A stretch of DNA of 64,000 bases. Origin: Clostridiales bacterium PH28_bin88 (lineage in GTDB: Bacteria > Bacillota > PH28-bin88). Below, piece by piece: positions 41,004-49,701 of the stretch. Within the stretch, counting starts at the first letter, position 1. Each line of letters opens with the position of its first letter. The DNA is taken from positions 83,592 to 147,591 of the forward strand of contig LAKY01000029.1 of assembly GCA_000987045.1 (NCBI GenBank). Reading direction: 5' to 3'. Under the pieces are notes generated by a model. It saw only the letters and a list, made by a program, of their open reading frames with translations, was not told the origin of the DNA and made no database searches. The position numbers and the translations under genes are program-made.

Positions 41004-41402
41004 ATGAACGCGGAACTTGAAGCAGGGAAGAGGCGCATGCAGAACGATGCCCTGGCGCGTCACCTGGGGATCCGGTTGACGGAGGTGAAACCTGGATACG
41101 CCAGGGCCTTCCTGGAGGTAAAACCTGAGCATTTAAACGGTGTAGGGGTGACCCACGGCGGCACAATCTTCAGTTTGGCGGACGTGGTTTTTGCCGCCGC
41201 CAGCAATTCCCATGGGCCGGTGGCCCTGGCACTTAATGTACATATCAGTTTTTTAAAGGCGACTACCGCGGGAGAGACCCTGACAGCCGTCGCCCGGGAA
41301 GAGAACCTCACCACCAAAACGGGTCTCTACCGGATGGAGGTTAAAGACAGCAAGGAAGAATTGGTTGCGGTGGCGGAGGGAATGGTTTACAGGAAAAAAT
41401 AA
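41004..41402 (+). CDS. PaaI-type hotdog thioesterase
   Basis: The 132-aa protein has the hotdog fold signature LNGVGVTHGGTIFSLADVVF, with the catalytic-site aspartate and glycine loop, and ALNVHISFLKATTAGETLTA. PaaI thioesterases hydrolyse acyl- or aryl-CoA. ATG follows AAGGAG, 16 bases after the DUF188 gene, so it is the last gene of the operon. Its substrate is unknown. Confidence 0.92.
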   Translation: MNAELEAGKRRMQNDALARHLGIRLTEVKPGYARAFLEVKPEHLNGVGVTHGGTIFSLADVVFAAASNSHGPVALALNVHISFLKATTAGETLTAVAREENLTTKTGLYRMEVKDSKEELVAVAEGMVYRKK

Positions 41403-41436
41403 ACGCCGGGGTTTCGTGGCTTACATCCCCGGACGG

Positions 41437-42855
41437 CTACCACCGGCTGTTTCGCCCGCCCCGGGTAGCCCCCTTATGACTGGTTTCTCTCCGGTGTCCC
41501 CGCTGCTGAAATTTAAAGTTTTTTGCCCTTTTACCCCTCAAGGGTGCTTCCTCTGTTAATTCCACGGGAGTGGTATCGGGTTCTTTGGTAAGCATCTTTA
41601 AGGCTGCCGCCAGAAGAGTAACAGAATCGGTTTCCTCCAGCAGGTCTTCGGCCAATCCCCTGTATTGCAGAAGATCTTCTTCTTCTACCACCCGCAGCAG
41701 CCTTTCCATCGCCAGGCGCTGTTGCCCTTCAATCGCTTCCGTTATAGTCGGAACGGGCTTTCGCACCATTCGCCTCTTGGTGACATACTCGATAAACTTC
41801 AGGTGATCCATTTCCCTCGGTGTGACGAAGGTTATGGCGAGGCCCGTTTTGCCGGCACGTCCGGTGCGGCCTGTCCGGTGGACGTAACCTTCCGGGTCCT
41901 GGGGGATGTCAAAGTTATAGACGTGGGTCACCCCGCTGATATCCAATCCCCTGGCAGCCACATCGGTAGCCACCAGTACTTCGATAGTACCTTCTTTAAA
42001 CTGTCGCAAAACGCTGTCACGCCTGGACTGGGTGAGGTCTCCGTGAATACCTTCCGCTGAATATCCACGCTTGTTCAGCGCTTCGGACAACTCATCCACC
42101 CGGCGCTTGGTCCGGCAAAAGACAATAGCCAGATCCGGCGACTGGATATCCAGCAGGCGGCAGAGAACATCAAATTTTTGTTTCTCCTGGACTTCCATAT
42201 AGGTTTGCTCGATAGCGGCTACAGTAAGTTCCTTGGCCCTGATATTGATCATCTCCGGGTTTTTCATGAAGCGCTGGGCCAAGGCCTGGATCGGTTTCGG
42301 CATGGTGGCCGAGAAAAGCAGGGTTTGGCGCTCTTCGGGGATTTCCTGGAGGATGGCTTCAATATCCTCAATGAAGCCCATGTTAAGCATCTCGTCGGCC
42401 TCGTCCAGTACAACCATCTTTATCTGGTGGAGGCGGATGGTCTTTCGTCTCATGTGGTCCATCAGGCGCCCCGGCGTTCCCACGATTATTTGAGGTCTTT
42501 TCTGGAGGGCTTTCAACTGCCGGTTGATATCCTGCCCGCCGTAAATCGGTAATGTGCGGATACCTTTAAACTGCCCGAGCTTGTTTAATTCCTCGGCAAC
42601 CTGAACAGCCAGTTCCCGGGTTGGAGTTATTACTATTCCCTGTATTTGCTCGGAATCCGCGGTGAACCTTTCCACCAGGGGTATGCCGAAAGCCGCCGTC
42701 TTGCCGGTGCCGGTCTGAGCCTGCCCGATCAGGTCCCTGCCCTCCATGGCGAGGGGAATGGCCAGTTCCTGGATGGGCGTCGCTTCTTCAAAACCCATGT
42801 TGCTTATTGAACGGATGAGAGGCTGGCTCAGGTGCAGTTCATCAAAAGATTTCAT
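41437..42855 (-). CDS. DEAD-box RNA helicase (CshA-like)
   Basis: The 472-aa protein carries the full helicase motif set: Q motif ([14 protein letters not shown]), [32 protein letters not shown] and [10 protein letters not shown]. After residue 370 there is a short dimerisation-type region and a basic [20 protein letters not shown] end that would bind RNA. It probably takes part in RNA degradation and ribosome assembly. It is convergent with the thioesterase gene and transcribed alone. Confidence 0.95.
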   Translation of the reverse strand: MKSFDELHLSQPLIRSISNMGFEEATPIQELAIPLAMEGRDLIGQAQTGTGKTAAFGIPLVERFTADSEQIQGIVITPTRELAVQVAEELNKLGQFKGIRTLPIYGGQDINRQLKALQKRPQIIVGTPGRLMDHMRRKTIRLHQIKMVVLDEADEMLNMGFIEDIEAILQEIPEERQTLLFSATMPKPIQALAQRFMKNPEMINIRAKELTVAAIEQTYMEVQEKQKFDVLCRLLDIQSPDLAIVFCRTKRRVDELSEALNKRGYSAEGIHGDLTQSRRDSVLRQFKEGTIEVLVATDVAARGLDISGVTHVYNFDIPQDPEGYVHRTGRTGRAGKTGLAITFVTPREMDHLKFIEYVTKRRMVRKPVPTITEAIEGQQRLAMERLLRVVEEEDLLQYRGLAEDLLEETDSVTLLAAALKMLTKEPDTTPVELTEEAPLRGKRAKNFKFQQRGHRRETSHKGATRGGRNSRW

Positions 42856-43300
42856 GTTTGCATATGCTCCTTTTTTTCTCTATAATGATGTTTACCAATT
42901 TCACCGGTTTTATAACCCTTCAGGCCAGAGTGGTTTTATTTCAATGCACCAGGTCTAAAACCTCCGGCTTTCAGCCGGATAGCTTTAGCATCAGATTTTA
43001 CCCACGTTTAAAAACGGGGGTTTTGGAAAGAGGTAGAACCTTTCAACTACCCCCGACTGAAGTCGGGGGTATGTCTCCGTACTTTAGTCGACTTTCAGTT
43101 GGGTATGGTTCCCTACAAGTGTAACGTTTTTCTTTGCCGTTTGCAAATTTTGTTTAGGGGATGCACCTCAATGAGCAGTGACGGGCACAGTCTTGAAGGA
43201 GTATTATGCGAGCTTTTGGGAAACATCACTTGTAAAAAGCGTTCCGAGAATACTGCCTTGGTACTGTAAGGCAAATACCATTGAGAAGGAGAGATGAAAG
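42856..43300. other. Spacer rich in palindromes
   Basis: No convincing gene is visible. A 32-codon frame at 43171-43269 lacks a ribosome binding site. Three hairpins lie between 42964 and 43071. Confidence 0.45.
42964..43071. repeat. Cluster of three palindromes, IS200/IS605-end-like
   Basis: CCGGCTTTCAGCCGG (42964-42978), CCCACGTTTAAAAACGGGGG (43001-43020) and a perfect 10-bp hairpin TACCCCCGAC-TGAA-GTCGGGGGTA (43048-43071) occur within 108 bases. Subterminal hairpins of this look mark the ends of IS200/IS605-type elements and their non-autonomous derivatives. No tnpA or tnpB is present. Confidence 0.5.
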
Positions 43301-43825
43301 ATGAACGAGACACTGCACACAATTTTGACGCGGAGAAGCATCCGCAAGTACACCGGGCAGGCGGTGACGGAAGAGCAGGCTCAACTACTGCTGCGGTCCG
43401 CCATGAACGCGCCTTCGGCCGGTAACGAGCAACCGTGGGAGTTTATCGTGATCACTGACCGGGAGAAGTTAAAACGAGTCCCGGAATTTCACCCGTACTC
43501 AAAAATGCTGCCTGGAGCAGCCCTGGCCATCCTGGTGGTGGCGGATCCGGCCAAGGTTCTCTATGGCGGTGAAATGCGCGAACTGTGGATCCAGGACTGT
43601 TCCGCCGCCACCCAAAACATCCTCCTGACTGCCCATGCCCTCGGATTGGGCGCCGTCTGGCTGGCGGTATACCCTGACCCTCCCCGGGTACTAGGGGTAC
43701 GGGAGGTCTTCGGTATCCCCGAAGAGATGGTGCCGTTCAGTATCATCTCTATTGGCCATCCCGCCGAACAAAAACAAGCCCAGGATCGCTACGACGAGGG
43801 CCGTATTCACCGGGAAGCCTGGTAA
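43301..43825 (+). CDS. Nitroreductase family protein
   Basis: The 174-aa FMN protein shows ILTRRSIRKYTGQAVTEEQ, the FMN-binding RRSIR start, then SAMNAPSAGNEQPWEFIVIT and AHALGLGAVWLAVYP. It is the minimal single-domain class and acts as an NAD(P)H-dependent reductase on nitro or quinone-like compounds. ATG follows GAAGGAGAG. It stands alone. Confidence 0.93.
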   Translation: MNETLHTILTRRSIRKYTGQAVTEEQAQLLLRSAMNAPSAGNEQPWEFIVITDREKLKRVPEFHPYSKMLPGAALAILVVADPAKVLYGGEMRELWIQDCSAATQNILLTAHALGLGAVWLAVYPDPPRVLGVREVFGIPEEMVPFSIISIGHPAEQKQAQDRYDEGRIHREAW

Positions 43826-43968
43826 TGAGGGGAGAGAACTGAACCCGAAAAAGCGCCCCCATGACCGCCTAACCAAAACTCGGCCGTGGCGGCAATAACT
43901 TCCAGGGGGTGGGAAAGACAAACACCCGGGTACCAGCGCCAACATATTGTATAACTGAGGTGTTGGTG

Positions 43969-44256
43969 ATGCCCTGGAACACAATCCGCCTGATGGCCCT
44001 GATATCCTACCTGTTGGGCGCCGCCGTCGTGCTGGGTGGTCTTCGCCAGTATCTTACCAGTGACTCGAAGATCGGCTTGTATGTTGCACTGGCAATCATC
44101 GTGGTTGGCCCGGTTGAAGACTTGCTGAACATGATCATATCCGGTGGGGAAATTTCCGAGGAGGAACGCCGGTATTACATGGCTCTGGTAAACCACCTGA
44201 CAAGTATTGGCTTTTTAGTGCTTCTTGGGCTTATATTGAGAGAAAACCGGTTATGA
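43969..44256 (+). CDS. Hypothetical three-span membrane protein
   Basis: The 95-aa protein (ATG 43969 after GAGGTG) has three hydrophobic helices: LMALISYLLGAAVVLGGL, IGLYVALAIIVVGPVEDLL and LTSIGFLVLLGLIL. A polar SGGEISEEERRYYM loop separates the last two. I do not recognise the family. Confidence 0.6.
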   Translation: MPWNTIRLMALISYLLGAAVVLGGLRQYLTSDSKIGLYVALAIIVVGPVEDLLNMIISGGEISEEERRYYMALVNHLTSIGFLVLLGLILRENRL

Positions 44257-44667
44257 TTGCTTACACCCTTCTTGTCCGGGTATTGCCCGATTGGGGCTGG
44301 TGCGGTATGCTACAGGTAGATTATCGGCAGGGCAACATGGTTCACTTACCATCAAGGGTTATTTCGCTGGGATGCTTTTAGCCCTGTTAGCCCTGGGAGC
44401 GGCGGTGATAGCCGGGACATGGAACCGGCACAGGTCTACCTGATGATAGGCGAGCCGAGCACCAGGTAAGATTCACAGGCCATCATGCCATGGCCCGCGG
44501 CAATAACGGACCAAGAAAATGGCTTAGTTTTATTCAGAAAGTAACCCCGGCGGTTTTTAACAAAATCGGAGCGGGGTTTTTTTGTTTGTATCGAAAAACC
44601 CACCTCTCGCCCGGTTGGGCAAGCACTAACCGGCCCTGGCTGAAATAATTTAAGGAAGGCAAATCAT
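44257..44667 (+). other. Spacer with membrane-peptide relic and terminator
   Basis: A frame ending at about 44443 reads YFAGMLLALLALGAAVIAGT and WNRHRST before a stop. It may be a small membrane peptide or the end of a lost gene; no start is obvious. A terminator follows at 44543-44584. The rest appears empty. Confidence 0.35.
44543..44584 (+). terminator. Rho-independent terminator
   Basis: AACCCCG (44543-44549) pairs with CGGGGTT (44572-44578), followed by a run of T. Confidence 0.65.
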
Positions 44668-45474
44668 GTGGGTGAGGTGGGAGACAAAGTGACACAATTA
44701 TTGATGAGCCTGTCTGATCATTATATTTTACTTGGGGTCCTGGCCAGCCTGGCCGCGGGTCTGGCCACCGGAGCGGGTTCACTCCCGATTTTCTTTACCA
44801 ATAACATATCGAGGAAACTGTTGGACGTAATGCTGGGGTTTGCGGCGGGTGTAATGCTCGCGGCCACTTCTTTCAGCCTGATCATACCGGCCATCGAAGC
44901 AGGCGGTGGCGGTATCCGCGGGGCCGGCCTGGCACTGGGGGGCATCCTGGTAGGTGGTATTTTTCTGGACATGATTGACAAGACCTTTCCGGACACCAAC
45001 CTGTTAGGAGGTCCTGGACGTAACCACGACAACCTGCGGCGGGCCTGGTTATTTGTGATGGCCATAACCATCCACAATTTTCCTGAAGGATTATCGGTTG
45101 GGGTCGGTTTCGGGAGCGGAGACATTGCCAACGGGTTAAGCCTGGCCCTGGCCATCGGCTTGCAGAATATGCCCGAGGGCCTGGCCGTCGCCCTGCCCAT
45201 GCTGCGAGAAGGTTTCCCGAAGTGGAAGGCATTTCTGGTGGCCCTAGGCAGCGGTTTGGTGGAGCCTATCGGTGGTCTCCTGGGTGTGGGGCTGGTGCAG
45301 TTGGCTGAACCTGTCTTGCCCCTGGGACTGTCCTTTGCCGCCGGGGCGATGCTGTTCGTAATCAGCCACGAAATTATCCCGGAGACGCAAAAAGGCGTGG
45401 CGTCCAAACTGGCCACACACGCCCTCTTACTGGGGTTCGTAATCATGATGTTCATGGATAACGTTCTGGGCTGA
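44668..45474 (+). CDS. ZIP-family metal transporter (GufA/ZupT-like)
   Basis: The 268-aa protein has eight predicted membrane helices with metal-binding motifs in helices 4 and 5: TIHNFPEGLSVGVGFG and LQNMPEGLAVALPML. A later helix has FVISHEIIPETQ. These are the hallmark HNxPEG and HEIxPE motifs of ZIP importers for zinc and other divalent metals. The GTG at 44668 is used as start; support is modest (AAGGAAGG lies about ten bases upstream). Confidence 0.93.
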   Translation: MGEVGDKVTQLLMSLSDHYILLGVLASLAAGLATGAGSLPIFFTNNISRKLLDVMLGFAAGVMLAATSFSLIIPAIEAGGGGIRGAGLALGGILVGGIFLDMIDKTFPDTNLLGGPGRNHDNLRRAWLFVMAITIHNFPEGLSVGVGFGSGDIANGLSLALAIGLQNMPEGLAVALPMLREGFPKWKAFLVALGSGLVEPIGGLLGVGLVQLAEPVLPLGLSFAAGAMLFVISHEIIPETQKGVASKLATHALLLGFVIMMFMDNVLG

Positions 45475-45626
45475 CCTTATTACTCTTGCCGGGGCGAGCC
45501 AAACCTTAGGGCACGGAAATAGTGTTCACGGTATAAGACGGCAATTACTGGGAACAATACATCCCGGTAATTCACGCGGTAGTTGTAATAGCAGGAAAAC
45601 CCCGCGGGCCGTTAAGGAGAGAAAGT

Positions 45627-46301
45627 GTGGAGCTACCGAAGTTCAAGAGGCTGCCAAAACATATCGGAGTGATCCCGGACGGCAACCGGAGATGGGCACA
45701 ACAAAGGGAGCTTCCCAAAGAAGCCGGGTACGAAAAAGGCATCGAACCGGGTTTCCGGTTATACGAACTGTGCCTTGAGCTGGGAATCGAAGAACTGACC
45801 CTTTACGGGTTCACCCAGGACAATACAAAACGCCCGGCAATTCAGAGAAAAGCGTTTCAAAAAGCCTGCGTTGACTCGGTCAGGATGATTGCCAGCCGGG
45901 ATGCGTCTCTCCTTGTCGTCGGCAACGCCGATTCCCCCATGTTTCCGGCGGAACTCAAGCCCTTTACCAAACGGGTGAAGTTCGGCAGCGGAGGGATCAG
46001 GGTAAATTTCCTGGTAAATTACGGGTGGAACTGGGACCTCAGCCGGGCACTGCTCAACAGCCCCGCGCATACCATCAACAGCCCCGCAACTCTCATCAAA
46101 TCCCTGGCATCCGCCGATGTGTCCCGGATTGACCTGATCATCCGTTGGGGGGGCAGGAGGAGGCTGAGCGGATTCCTGCCGGCTCAATCGGTTTATGCCG
46201 ACTTTTACATACTGGATACCCTATGGCCCGATTTTGAACCGGAACAGTTGTTTGAGGCGTTGAGATGGTATGAAAACCAGGATATTACTCTGGGCGGATG
46301 A
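45627..46301 (+). CDS. Cis-prenyltransferase (UppS-family), variant active site
   Basis: The 224-aa protein has the family start HIGVIPDGNRRWAQQ with the catalytic aspartate, YGFTQDNTKRP, and the C-terminal YADFYILDTLWPDF. The usual RTGGExRLSNF motif is changed to RWGGRRRLSGFLPAQ, losing the conserved glutamate. It is probably a subgroup making a short or special polyprenyl diphosphate rather than housekeeping undecaprenyl diphosphate. GTG follows AAGGAG. It precedes the glucan phosphorylase gene by 97 bases. Confidence 0.82.
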   Translation: MELPKFKRLPKHIGVIPDGNRRWAQQRELPKEAGYEKGIEPGFRLYELCLELGIEELTLYGFTQDNTKRPAIQRKAFQKACVDSVRMIASRDASLLVVGNADSPMFPAELKPFTKRVKFGSGGIRVNFLVNYGWNWDLSRALLNSPAHTINSPATLIKSLASADVSRIDLIIRWGGRRRLSGFLPAQSVYADFYILDTLWPDFEPEQLFEALRWYENQDITLGG

Positions 46302-46398
46302 TATTTGGAATAATTGCTTCAGCGAAAATCAAGACTAACGGTAGAATCGATGGAAATCCAAAGGATTGGCCGCAGCGCGGGCAAAGGAGGTAACCTAA

Positions 46399-48117
46399 TT
46401 GGACTTGCGGGCAGAGCAGTCGAGGCCGGCACGGGTAGCATACTTCTGCATGGAATACGGCCTCCATAAGGAACTGCCTATTTATGCCGGCGGGCTGGGG
46501 ATCCTGGCGGGAGATTACCTGAAAGCCGCGGCTGACTTGCGCGTACCCATGGTAGGTATCGGGATCCTCTGGCGGCAGGACTATACCAAACAGCTGATTG
46601 GCGAGGACGGGCGACCTTATGACGTTTATCCTAACTATGACTATGACTTTGTCAAGGATACCGGGGCTACTGTCCAGGTACGGGTGCAGGGAGCAGAGGT
46701 CACCTGCAAGGTGAGGATGGTTGACCAGTACGGCAATGCTCCCCTGTACCTGTTGGATACCAATTTCCCCGGCAGCCGGCACGGTTGGATGACCGAGAAG
46801 CTCTACGGCGGGGGAGGGATGGACCGGGTAGCCCAGGAGATTATCCTCGGCATAGGCGGTGTGCGGGCTTTAAGGGCGATGGGCATTGAGGTGGATGTGT
46901 ATCACTTCAATGAGGGGCACGCCGTTTTTGCGGGGATCGAACTGATCCGGGAAAAAATGCAGACCCTTGGAATGGCTTTTGAGGAGGCCTGGGACGCCAC
47001 CAGGAAAGAGGTGGTCTTTACCACCCACACCCCGGTCTCAGCCGGTAACGAGGCACACAACCACGACCTGCTGCAGCGGATGGAAGCCTATAACGGCCTC
47101 ACCTTCGACCAAATGCGGCAACTGGGTGGAGACCCTTTCAATATGACGGTTGCTGCCCTCCGCCTGTCCAGAACAGCCAATGCCGTTTCCAAGCTGCACG
47201 GGGAAACCGCCCGCAAGATGTGGCACGCCGTGCACCGGGCGGCGCCCATCATCTCCATTACCAATGGTGTTCATGTCCGTACCTGGCAGGACCCCCGGAT
47301 CAGGCAGGCGTACGAGCAGGGAGTGGACTTATGGGAGTCCCACATGGCGGCAAAGAGGGAACTGATTGACTTTATTAACCAGCGAACCGGCGCCGGTATG
47401 AATCCCGAAGTCCTCACCATCGGTTTTGCCCGCCGGGCAGCCCCTTACAAGCGCAGTGAACTGATTTTCCGTAACGCGGAAATGGTCGAGCCGCTGCTTA
47501 AAGAAGATAAACTGCAGCTAATCTTCTCTGGCAAGGCCCATCCCAACGACACCATGGGTAAAGACATCATCCACGACCTGGTTAAAATGGACCGTAAGTA
47601 TGGGGACAGTGTGGTTTTTCTGGAAAACTATGACATGGAGATTGCCAGTCTACTGGTGCGGGGTTCTGATGTCTGGTTAAATAATCCCAGGCGCCCCCTG
47701 GAGGCCAGCGGCACTTCCGGTATGAAAGCGGCGGTGAACGGGGTTCTCAACGTGAGTGTGGTGGACGGATGGGTGGCGGAAGGCCCTGAACACTGCATCA
47801 GCGGTTGGCTGCTGGACAAGGTGTTGGAACAGCCGGTGAGCGAGGCGGACCAGGACGCCCATGACCTGAAGGCGCTTTTCCAGGTGCTTTACTCTGAAGT
47901 AATCCCGACTTATTACCAGGACAGGCCGAAGTGGATCCGGATGATGCGAGCGTGCATCGACATGTCCCACCACCAGTTTTGTACCTGGCGGATGCTGGAT
48001 GAGTATTACCGTAAGATGTATGCGCTCCCTGAAGCGGCGGAGGGGGCATTCACTCTCCGCCGGAGTCCCGCGGGGGAGGTAGCCGCGGAACAGCCCCAAG
48101 GCGGGTTGCCGATCTAA
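46399..48117 (+). CDS. glgP: Alpha-glucan (glycogen) phosphorylase, short type
   Basis: The 572-aa protein belongs to the short GT35-like class found in thermophiles. YFCMEYGLHKELPIYAGGLG opens the catalytic domain, HFNEGHAVFAGIELI and FTTHTPVSAGNEAH follow. The PLP-binding lysine is in EASGTSGMKAAVNGVLNVS. It releases glucose-1-phosphate from glycogen or maltodextrin. The TTG start follows AAAGGAGG. A terminator follows directly. Confidence 0.9.
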   Translation: MDLRAEQSRPARVAYFCMEYGLHKELPIYAGGLGILAGDYLKAAADLRVPMVGIGILWRQDYTKQLIGEDGRPYDVYPNYDYDFVKDTGATVQVRVQGAEVTCKVRMVDQYGNAPLYLLDTNFPGSRHGWMTEKLYGGGGMDRVAQEIILGIGGVRALRAMGIEVDVYHFNEGHAVFAGIELIREKMQTLGMAFEEAWDATRKEVVFTTHTPVSAGNEAHNHDLLQRMEAYNGLTFDQMRQLGGDPFNMTVAALRLSRTANAVSKLHGETARKMWHAVHRAAPIISITNGVHVRTWQDPRIRQAYEQGVDLWESHMAAKRELIDFINQRTGAGMNPEVLTIGFARRAAPYKRSELIFRNAEMVEPLLKEDKLQLIFSGKAHPNDTMGKDIIHDLVKMDRKYGDSVVFLENYDMEIASLLVRGSDVWLNNPRRPLEASGTSGMKAAVNGVLNVSVVDGWVAEGPEHCISGWLLDKVLEQPVSEADQDAHDLKALFQVLYSEVIPTYYQDRPKWIRMMRACIDMSHHQFCTWRMLDEYYRKMYALPEAAEGAFTLRRSPAGEVAAEQPQGGLPI

Positions 48118-48517
48118 AAAAGCGTCAGTTGATCCCCCGGACGTCAAAATCCGGGGTTTTGATTCAGTAAGCCAGGCTGCTGGGCAACGATACAAACGGT
48201 TTAAATTCTGGTGCAATGTTGGCGATAGTAAAGAGGAATTGCATGATTATAACAGTTTAAGGTGCTGCAGGAGAACAATCGGCGGTTGTCGAATTACCAT
48301 GAAGCAAGAAAAAAAGAAGTAGGAATCAAGAACATGGAGGGTTACAGCTTTTAAAGAAAACTTGGCTTGCGCTAAAGAAGACTTGCCAATTTATGGGCTT
48401 AGTCGCACTTATGCCTATGGTGCAAGCCTTTAGGCGCAGGCGGAAGCCGTAGTTGCATTTATGCCACAGAAAGTTATACTTTCTGATGGTAGGATGAAAG
48501 ACCGGAGGAGGATGGAA
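48118..48517 (+). other. Spacer before the Lrp-like regulator
   Basis: A terminator lies at 48135-48160. At about 48352-48456, after TGGAGGG, a frame reads LLKKTWLALKKTCQFMGLVA and ends in a basic FRRRRKP; it may be a short membrane peptide, but support is weak. I see nothing else definite. Confidence 0.3.
48135..48160 (+). terminator. Terminator of glgP
   Basis: CCCCGGA (48135-48141) pairs with TCCGGGG (48150-48156), followed by TTTT. Confidence 0.8.
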
Positions 48518-48985
48518 GTGGTCCAGTTTGAAAACATCGACGAGATCGACAGGGCGATCATTGAACTTCTTACCGAGAACGGGCGCATGTCTTTTGCGGA
48601 CCTGGGCAGGAAGGTGAACCTTTCCCGGACGGCGGTTCGGGAAAGGGTGAACTCACTGGTAGAGCGGGGTATTATCGAGAAGTTTACCATCAGCATCAAC
48701 CCTTACCGTATCGGCCGCGAGATGGCGGTATTTTTTGAGATTGACGTTGAGCCGCGGAGGCTGCAAGAAGTGGCCGAACGGCTGGCCCAAAATGATGATG
48801 TGCTTAGTGTCAACCAGATGAGCGGCCCCAGCACATTACACGTGCATGGCGCCCTGCGGGACCGGGGGCACCTGGAGAAGTTCCTGGCGGAAACCATTTA
48901 TGCCCTGGAAGGTATCACCAGCGTCCGCAGCTATGTGCTGATCCGCGGGTTCAAGACAAAGAGCGGCGGTTTACGGATTGGCTAA
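48518..48985 (+). CDS. Lrp/AsnC-family transcriptional regulator
   Basis: The protein has an N-terminal HTH (IDRAIIELLTENGRMSFADL, KVNLSRTAVRERVNSLVERG) and a C-terminal RAM/AsnC_trans_reg domain (AVFFEIDVEPRRLQEVAERL). It probably binds an amino acid or other small ligand. GTG 48518 is preferred because GGAGGAGG lies just upstream at usable spacing; ATG 48512 and an upstream ATG are alternatives. It precedes ubiX by 23 bases and is probably co-transcribed with it. Confidence 0.88.
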   Translation: MVQFENIDEIDRAIIELLTENGRMSFADLGRKVNLSRTAVRERVNSLVERGIIEKFTISINPYRIGREMAVFFEIDVEPRRLQEVAERLAQNDDVLSVNQMSGPSTLHVHGALRDRGHLEKFLAETIYALEGITSVRSYVLIRGFKTKSGGLRIG

Positions 48986-49008
48986 CGGGCTGAAAGGGGG
49001 ACCGCACC

Positions 49009-49575
49009 ATGCGGGTAGTAGTGGCCATCACCGGCGCCACCGGGGCTATTTACGGCATCCGGCTGTTGGAGGTTTTGCGGGAAGCGCAGGTGGAAACTCA
49101 TCTGGTGATCAGCGCGTGGGGCCAGCGGACCATTGAACTGGAAACCCCTTACTCTGTTGAGCGGGTCAAGGGTTTAGCCTCCCATTGTCACGAGGAAGGA
49201 AACCAGGCAGCTCCGATCTCCAGCGGGTCTTTCCGGCACCAGGGCATGGTTGTGGCCCCGTGCAGCATGAAAACCCTGGCCGCGGTAGCCAACGGCTATG
49301 CCAGTAACCTGATCCACCGGGCGGCGGACGTGGCTCTCAAGGAGCACCGCAAGCTGATCCTGGTGGTGCGAGAGACGCCCCTCAGCGTCGTTCACCTGGA
49401 GAACATGTTGAAAATGGCCCGCCTGGGCGTGGTCATCATGCCCCCGGTACCCGCGTATTACACCAGGCCGCAAAACCTGGCGGAACTGGCGGACCAATTC
49501 GTGGGCAGGGTGCTGGACCAGTTGGGATTGGAAAATGACCTGTACCGGCGCTGGGGAGAACCCGGGTTAAACTAA
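49009..49575 (+). CDS. ubiX: Flavin prenyltransferase UbiX
   Basis: UbiX makes prenylated FMN for UbiD-type decarboxylases. The 188-aa protein shows the Rossmann start VVVAITGATGAIYGIRLLEV, the active-site SSGSFRHQGMVVAPCSMKTL, and the C-terminal RETPLSVVHLENMLKMARLG plus PPVPAYYTRPQNL. ATG follows AAAGGGGG. No ubiD is present in the window. The upstream Lrp-like gene might regulate it. Confidence 0.95.
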   Translation: MRVVVAITGATGAIYGIRLLEVLREAQVETHLVISAWGQRTIELETPYSVERVKGLASHCHEEGNQAAPISSGSFRHQGMVVAPCSMKTLAAVANGYASNLIHRAADVALKEHRKLILVVRETPLSVVHLENMLKMARLGVVIMPPVPAYYTRPQNLAELADQFVGRVLDQLGLENDLYRRWGEPGLN

Positions 49576-49701
49576 CCTTTGCTTATCCCTGATTCCCGGC
49601 GTGCCCTAAGGGGCCGGGTTTACCATCATTCCCCGGCAGGGAATAGACGACCACGTGTCGAAAATGATGGAATCATCCGTGATGCGCCGGAGGATCAGCT
49701 G

